This document shows, in pieces, positions 59,407 through 64,000 of a DNA stretch of 64,000 nt. This DNA is from Halobacillus campisalis (lineage in GTDB: Bacteria; Bacillota; Bacilli; Bacillales; Halobacillaceae), in assembly GCF_030345335.1 (NCBI RefSeq), contig NZ_JAPVRC010000001.1, forward strand, positions 1 to 64,000. Reading direction: 5' to 3'. The translations under genes were made by a program, and so were the position numbers. Position 1 is the first letter of the stretch. Each line of letters opens with the position of its first letter. The notes below the pieces were generated by a model that had not been told where the DNA came from, searched no databases, and worked only from the letters and a program-made list of their open reading frames with translations.

Positions 59407-59428
59407 ACAAGTATAATATACCATCATC

Positions 59429-59466
59429 AAAGCCGCGCTAACTTAGTCATAAGGCGCGGCTTTTCC
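59429..59466 (+). terminator. Terminator after rpoZ
   Basis: AAAGCCGCGC and GCGCGGCTTT form a ten-pair stem with a 15-base loop, followed by T residues. Read-through to coaBC is still possible. Confidence 0.85.
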
Positions 59467-59495
59467 TTATCATCGTCGGGAAAGGATAGGATTCT

Positions 59496-60701
59496 ATGCT
59501 TACAAATAAAAAGATTGTGCTCGGCGTATCCGGTGGGATAGCTGCGTACAAAGCGGCTGCCCTGACTAGTAAATTAGTTCAGGCTGGAGCAGTCGTCAAA
59601 GTGATTATGACAGAAAATGCTCAAAACTTTGTAGCACCTACGACATTTCAAGCTTTATCTCGTCAACCGATTTATACCAACACATTTAAGGAGCAGAATC
59701 CCTCTCAAATCCAGCACATTGACGTAGCCGATTGGGCTGACTTGTTTCTTATAGCGCCGGCAAGCGCCAATACAATCGGAAAATTAGCTAATGGAATTGC
59801 GGATGATATGCTTTCAACAACCCTGTTAGCGACAGAAGCACCTGTTTATATTGCACCAGCTATGAATGTCCATATGTACAGCCACCCTTCCGTCATGAAG
59901 AACCTTAAACAGCTGGACGAGTGGGGATTCAAATTCATCGAGCCTGGTGAAGGCTATTTGGCGTGTGGTTATGTAGGCAAAGGAAGACTAGAGAATCCAG
60001 AAACGATAGTCGAGCTTTTACAGAAGGAATCAAATAGATCAGCTGTCTTAAAAGGAAAGAGAGTTTTAATCACTGCTGGACCGACCCACGAAAAGATCGA
60101 TCCTGTTCGGTACTTCACGAATCCATCTTCAGGAAAAATGGGGTTTGCGCTGGCACGTCAGGCTTCTCTCATGGGGGCAGACGTGACTTTAATTGCCGGA
60201 CCTGTCCAATTGGACACGCCTCAACATGTCAAAAGAATTGACGTCACTACAGCAGAAGACATGTACGAAGCTGTCCTGTCTAATTATGAAAACAACGACA
60301 TTATCATAAAGTCTGCGGCAGTGGCTGATTATCGACCAAAATATCAATTCGATCAAAAAATGAAAAAGTCTCCTGGGGATTATTCAGTTGAAATGGAACG
60401 TACGCGAGACATACTGCAGGAATTGGGAAATCGCAAAACTTCGCAGTATTTAATAGGCTTTGCCGCTGAAACAAATGACCTCGAACATTATGGAGAAGAT
60501 AAATTGCGCAGAAAAAATTTAGATGCAATCGTCATGAACAATGTTGCAAAAGAAGGGACAGGTTTTGCTCATGACACGAATTCCTCCATTTATTTGACTA
60601 AAGAAGGAAAAAGAGTAGAGCTTCCTTTAATGACTAAAGATGAATTAGCTGAAAAAATTCTATTAGATGTGGCTCATAATGTAAGTGGTGGCGTGTTTTG
60701 A
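59496..60701 (+). CDS. coaBC: Bifunctional phosphopantothenoylcysteine decarboxylase/synthetase
   Basis: This 401-residue fusion performs two steps of coenzyme A synthesis. The N-terminal CoaC flavoprotein (about residues 1-180) has the GGIAAYKAA FMN site, PAMNVHMYSHP and the cysteine in GYLACGYVGKGRL. The C-terminal CoaB domain has ITAGPTHEKIDPVRYFTNPS and KMGFALARQA near residue 205, and IIKSAAVADYRP near residue 268. The ATG follows GGAAAGGATAGG. It overlaps priA by four bases. Confidence 0.97.
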   Translation: MLTNKKIVLGVSGGIAAYKAAALTSKLVQAGAVVKVIMTENAQNFVAPTTFQALSRQPIYTNTFKEQNPSQIQHIDVADWADLFLIAPASANTIGKLANGIADDMLSTTLLATEAPVYIAPAMNVHMYSHPSVMKNLKQLDEWGFKFIEPGEGYLACGYVGKGRLENPETIVELLQKESNRSAVLKGKRVLITAGPTHEKIDPVRYFTNPSSGKMGFALARQASLMGADVTLIAGPVQLDTPQHVKRIDVTTAEDMYEAVLSNYENNDIIIKSAAVADYRPKYQFDQKMKKSPGDYSVEMERTRDILQELGNRKTSQYLIGFAAETNDLEHYGEDKLRRKNLDAIVMNNVAKEGTGFAHDTNSSIYLTKEGKRVELPLMTKDELAEKILLDVAHNVSGGVF

Positions 60702-63109
60702 ATATTGCAAAAGTAATAGTGGATGTACCTTCTCAAAACACAAATAGACTTTTTGATTATGGCATCCCATCTAAATATTTACATGTTGTCCAGCCTGGTG
60801 TTAGAGTGATTGTTCCATTTGGACCGAGGAAAATTTTAGGTTATGTCATCTCCATGACCGACCATAGTGAATTTAATAAGCTGCGAAATATAGAGGATGT
60901 TCTTGACATTACGCCAGCTCTTACTCCTGAACTTTTACAAGTTGGAAAATGGTTATCCAATCAAACGCTCAGCTATTATGTTTCTTGTCTACAAGTTATG
61001 CTGCCTCAAGTGTTAAAAGCTAAATACCGTAAAGAGCTGTGGAAACTGAATGAAGAAGACTTTCCAGAAGAGCTTGAACAGTTATTCGCTGGACGCGGTG
61101 TCATCGATTATTCAGAATTTGAGAATTCCGGTATCACTTATCAACAGTTGAGAAAATACGTGGATGAAGGCGTAGTCGATGTTCATTACGAAGTGAAGAG
61201 CAGAGAGACGAAAAAAACGACGACAATCGTTGAGCCTTTGTTAGACCCTTTGCAGCTTGAAGAATCATTAGAGGATTTGCCTAAACAGGCGACTAAGCAG
61301 CGTGTCATCGTCGGATATTTTGTAGAACATCAGGAGCCTTTACCTAAAAAGAATCTCCTCTCTTTAACGAACACGTCAGCAGCATCACTGAAACCGCTAG
61401 TGGAGCAAGGGATTTTGAAAGAGTACAAACAGGAGGTTCTTCGCGATCCCTATGGACATCGTGAGTTTGAGAGGTCCGCTCCATTTCCGCTGACTGAAGA
61501 ACAGCAAGAAGCAATACATCCGATCCTACATAGTCTTGCCGATCGAAAACACGATGTATTCCTTCTTCACGGAGTAACAGGCAGTGGAAAGACGGAGATT
61601 TATCTGCAGTCAATCCAGAAAGTATTGGATGAAGATAAAGAAGCTATAATGCTCGTTCCTGAAATTGCTTTAACTCCGCAGATGGTCGAGCGGTTCAAAG
61701 GCCGCTTCGGTTCAAAGGTCGCTGTACTGCACAGCGGGTTGTCGGCTGGAGAAAAATATGATGAATGGCGTAAAATTCAAAGAGAAGAAGTTCATGTTGT
61801 CGTAGGCGCACGATCAGCCATATTTGCTCCTTTCAAAAATCTTGGAATCATTATAATAGATGAAGAGCATGAATCCAGTTATAAGCAGGAAGACAGGACG
61901 AGGTACCACGCTCGTGATGTAGCTATAGAAAGAGGGAAGATCCATTCTTGTCCTGTCGTACTCGGAAGTGCTACTCCTGCTTTAGAAACTTACGCACGTG
62001 CAGTCAAAGGCAATTACCATATGCTCACTCTTTCAAAGAGAATGAATAATGCTTCGATGCCTAGTACAGAATTAATAGATATGAGAGATGAACTGCATCA
62101 AGGAAACCGCTCGATGTTTTCCCGTGTCCTTCTTGATAAACTCAAAGATAGAATAGACCGTGGAGAACAAGCAGTTTTGTTTCTTAATCGAAGGGGCTAT
62201 GCAACGTTTGTTATGTGTCGTGACTGTGGCCATGTAAAAGAGTGTCCGCACTGTGATATTGCTTTGACTTATCATAGAAGACAAGAGAGATTGAAATGTC
62301 ATTACTGCTCACATGAAGAGCCTATGCCAAATCAATGTCCAGAATGTGAAAGCAAGACAATCAGGTATTTTGGAACGGGTACTCAAAAGGTAGAGGAAGT
62401 ACTGCAGGAGTTGATCCCTGAGGCCCGCGTAATCCGGATGGATGTGGATACAACAAGGAAAAAAGGGGCACATGAACGCCTTTTAAATGATTTTGGAGAT
62501 AAAAAAGCGGACATCCTTTTAGGTACGCAGATGATTGCTAAGGGACTCGATTTCGGTAACGTAACCCTCGTCGGTATCCTGGCAGCCGATGCATTGTTGA
62601 ATCTTCCCGATTTCCGGGCTTCAGAAAAAACATTTCAGCTGATTACACAAGTAAGCGGCAGAGCAGGAAGACATAAATTAGCTGGAGAAGTAGTTGTTCA
62701 AACATACACACCTGAACATTACAGTATTCAGTTAGCAAGCGAGTATGATTATGAAAGCTTCTTCCAAGAAGAAATGAAACTGAGAAAAGGATTCCATTAT
62801 CCTCCTTACTACTTTTTGACTCTATTTACTGTGTCTCATCCTAATCAGCTTAAAGTTCAGGAAGTGACTCAGAAGATCGTCCAGTTTATGAGAAAGAAGT
62901 TATCCGAAGAGGCTGATGTGTTAGGGCCTACCCCTTCCGCACTGACCCGGATCAATAATAGATATCGCTATCAATGCATGGTAAAATATAAAGATGAGCC
63001 AGAACAGCGGAAATTAATTCAACGAATCCTTCATTATTATGAGGATGAAATGAAAGAAGAAAATGGATTACAAATAACGGTAGATTTTCAACCGTATCAG
63101 TTAATGTAA
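60698..63109 (+). CDS. priA: Primosomal protein N' (replication restart helicase PriA)
   Basis: This 803-residue SF2 helicase restarts stalled replication forks and is essential in the Gram-positive DnaB/DnaD/DnaI pathway. Helicase motifs are [16 protein letters not shown] near residue 290, [15 protein letters not shown] near residue 386 and [12 protein letters not shown] near residue 421. The zinc-binding insert has eight cysteines between CRDCGH and CPECES (about residues 508-550). The last motifs are [20 protein letters not shown] and QVSGRAGRH. It begins at TTG 60698 overlapping the coaBC stop. It is slightly longer than E. coli PriA, as usual for Bacillaceae. Confidence 0.97.
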   Translation: MNIAKVIVDVPSQNTNRLFDYGIPSKYLHVVQPGVRVIVPFGPRKILGYVISMTDHSEFNKLRNIEDVLDITPALTPELLQVGKWLSNQTLSYYVSCLQVMLPQVLKAKYRKELWKLNEEDFPEELEQLFAGRGVIDYSEFENSGITYQQLRKYVDEGVVDVHYEVKSRETKKTTTIVEPLLDPLQLEESLEDLPKQATKQRVIVGYFVEHQEPLPKKNLLSLTNTSAASLKPLVEQGILKEYKQEVLRDPYGHREFERSAPFPLTEEQQEAIHPILHSLADRKHDVFLLHGVTGSGKTEIYLQSIQKVLDEDKEAIMLVPEIALTPQMVERFKGRFGSKVAVLHSGLSAGEKYDEWRKIQREEVHVVVGARSAIFAPFKNLGIIIIDEEHESSYKQEDRTRYHARDVAIERGKIHSCPVVLGSATPALETYARAVKGNYHMLTLSKRMNNASMPSTELIDMRDELHQGNRSMFSRVLLDKLKDRIDRGEQAVLFLNRRGYATFVMCRDCGHVKECPHCDIALTYHRRQERLKCHYCSHEEPMPNQCPECESKTIRYFGTGTQKVEEVLQELIPEARVIRMDVDTTRKKGAHERLLNDFGDKKADILLGTQMIAKGLDFGNVTLVGILAADALLNLPDFRASEKTFQLITQVSGRAGRHKLAGEVVVQTYTPEHYSIQLASEYDYESFFQEEMKLRKGFHYPPYYFLTLFTVSHPNQLKVQEVTQKIVQFMRKKLSEEADVLGPTPSALTRINNRYRYQCMVKYKDEPEQRKLIQRILHYYEDEMKEENGLQITVDFQPYQLM

Positions 63110-63125
63110 GGAAGGAGTTCATTCC

Positions 63126-64000
63126 ATGACAAGAATCGTATTTATGGGAACACCAGATTTTGCAGTTCCTGTACTCGAACAACTGGTTAGCCACAATTAT
63201 GATGTGGTCCTAGCCGTTACGCAGCCCGACCGTCCTAAAGGTCGAAAGAAGGTATTGACTCCTCCTCCCGTAAAACAGGCAGCAGAGCGACTTAATATCC
63301 CTGTATTCCAGCCTGAAAAAATTAAATCTGAATATCATAAAGTGCTAGAATATCAACCTGACTTGATTGTCACTGCTGCCTTTGGACAAATACTGCCTGA
63401 AGGCCTGTTATCTTCTCCCAGCTATGGCTGTATAAATGTGCATGCTTCTTTACTGCCGGAGCTTAGAGGGGGCGCTCCAATCCACTATTCCATTATCCAA
63501 GGAAAGAAAGAGACAGGTGTCACTATCATGTATATGGTGAAAAGACTGGATGCTGGAGATATCCTGAGCCAGGTTAAAGTATCGATAGACGATGACGACC
63601 ATGTGGGAACGCTTCATGATAAACTGTCAAAGGCAGGTTCGCAGTTGCTCCTCGAAACATTGCCAAGACTTTTATCTTCAGAAATTACACCAATCAAGCA
63701 AAATGAGGAAGAAGCTACGTTCGCCTCTAATATCAAGCGTGAACAGGAACTTTTAGACTGGGATAAAGATCAACAGTCCATTTATGATCATGTCCGGGGT
63801 ATGCACCCCTGGCCGGTGGCTTTTACTTTTTGGAAAGGCAAGCCTCTAAAAGTTTGGTGGAGTGTTAAAGTGGAAGGCACTTACGATCAAAATCCAGGGA
63901 CTATTGTAGGGTTTCATGAAGATGGATTTTTAGTAGCGACCGGTGATAAAAAGGCTATAAAAATAACTGATCTGCAGCCCTCCGGCAAGAAGAGAATGGA
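63126..64000 (+). CDS. fmt: Methionyl-tRNA formyltransferase (partial, runs off window)
   Basis: At least 291 codons are open from the ATG at 63126 to the window end. The start [18 protein letters not shown], the formyl-transfer site region [20 protein letters not shown] near residue 106, and the C-terminal domain ([29 protein letters not shown]) are clear. The enzyme formylates initiator Met-tRNA using 10-formyl-THF. AAGGAAGGAG lies eight bases upstream. Full length in relatives is about 315 residues, so roughly 25 codons are missing at the right edge. Confidence 0.97.
   Translation, partial: MTRIVFMGTPDFAVPVLEQLVSHNYDVVLAVTQPDRPKGRKKVLTPPPVKQAAERLNIPVFQPEKIKSEYHKVLEYQPDLIVTAAFGQILPEGLLSSPSYGCINVHASLLPELRGGAPIHYSIIQGKKETGVTIMYMVKRLDAGDILSQVKVSIDDDDHVGTLHDKLSKAGSQLLLETLPRLLSSEITPIKQNEEEATFASNIKREQELLDWDKDQQSIYDHVRGMHPWPVAFTFWKGKPLKVWWSVKVEGTYDQNPGTIVGFHEDGFLVATGDKKAIKITDLQPSGKKRM

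Overview
The window is chromosomal DNA of an endospore-forming Firmicute of the family Bacillaceae. Gene order follows the Bacillus subtilis segment from ylbM through the division and cell wall (dcw) cluster, the spoIIG-sigG locus, the ylm-divIVA cluster, ileS, lspA, the pyr operon and yloA-gmk-rpoZ-coaBC-priA-fmt. Sporulation genes (rsfA, spoVD, spoVE, spoIIGA, sigE, sigG), bacillithiol synthesis (bshC), AT-rich intergenic DNA and the repeat style suggest a halophilic-type genus (Halobacillus, Thalassobacillus, Pontibacillus or Virgibacillus relatives). The genus is inference. The MurE DNPR motif predicts meso-DAP peptidoglycan.

Layout. 1-475: repeat DNA. 476-7735: tmcAL, ylbN-rpmF, an enoyl-CoA hydratase family gene, rsfA, ylbP, panE-yllA, bshC. 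7763-24276: dcw cluster mraZ-rsmH-ftsL-pbpB-spoVD-murE-murF-mraY-murD-spoVE-divIB-ftsA-ftsZ; murG, murB, ylxW, ylxX and sbp, found here in B. subtilis, are absent. 24277-30276: an accessory island between ftsZ and spoIIGA, with a probable IS3-type remnant, an ArsR-like regulator, hairpin repeats, and a sugar symporter plus glycoside hydrolase family 2 enzyme. 30277-33133: spoIIGA-sigE-sigG. 33191-37489: ylmC, pgeF, ylmE, sepF, ylmG, ylmH, divIVA. 37535-40681: isoleucine T-box and ileS. 40721-41815: a dense patch of hairpin repeats. 41960-55142: lspA, rluD family gene, then the complete de novo UMP operon with three PyrR attenuators. 55214-64000: a small membrane protein gene, rqcH (minus strand), yloC, remA, gmk, rpoZ, coaBC, priA and the 5' part of fmt.

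Most genes are conserved housekeeping genes. The dcw genes build lipid-linked peptidoglycan precursors (MurE, MurF, MraY, MurD) and the division machine (FtsL, PBP2B, DivIB, FtsA, FtsZ, later SepF and DivIVA), with the sporulation paralogues SpoVD and SpoVE embedded. The pyr genes convert glutamine, bicarbonate and aspartate to UMP under PyrR control.

The least explained content lies between genes: (1) a family of about 120 bp hairpin repeats whose terminal stems differ completely between copies yet pair almost perfectly within a copy, while the core is conserved; (2) a multi-stem element between ylmG and ylmH; (3) a terminator-like hairpin that ends exactly at the spoVE start codon and contains its ribosome-binding site. 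No tRNA, rRNA, CRISPR array or prophage was seen.
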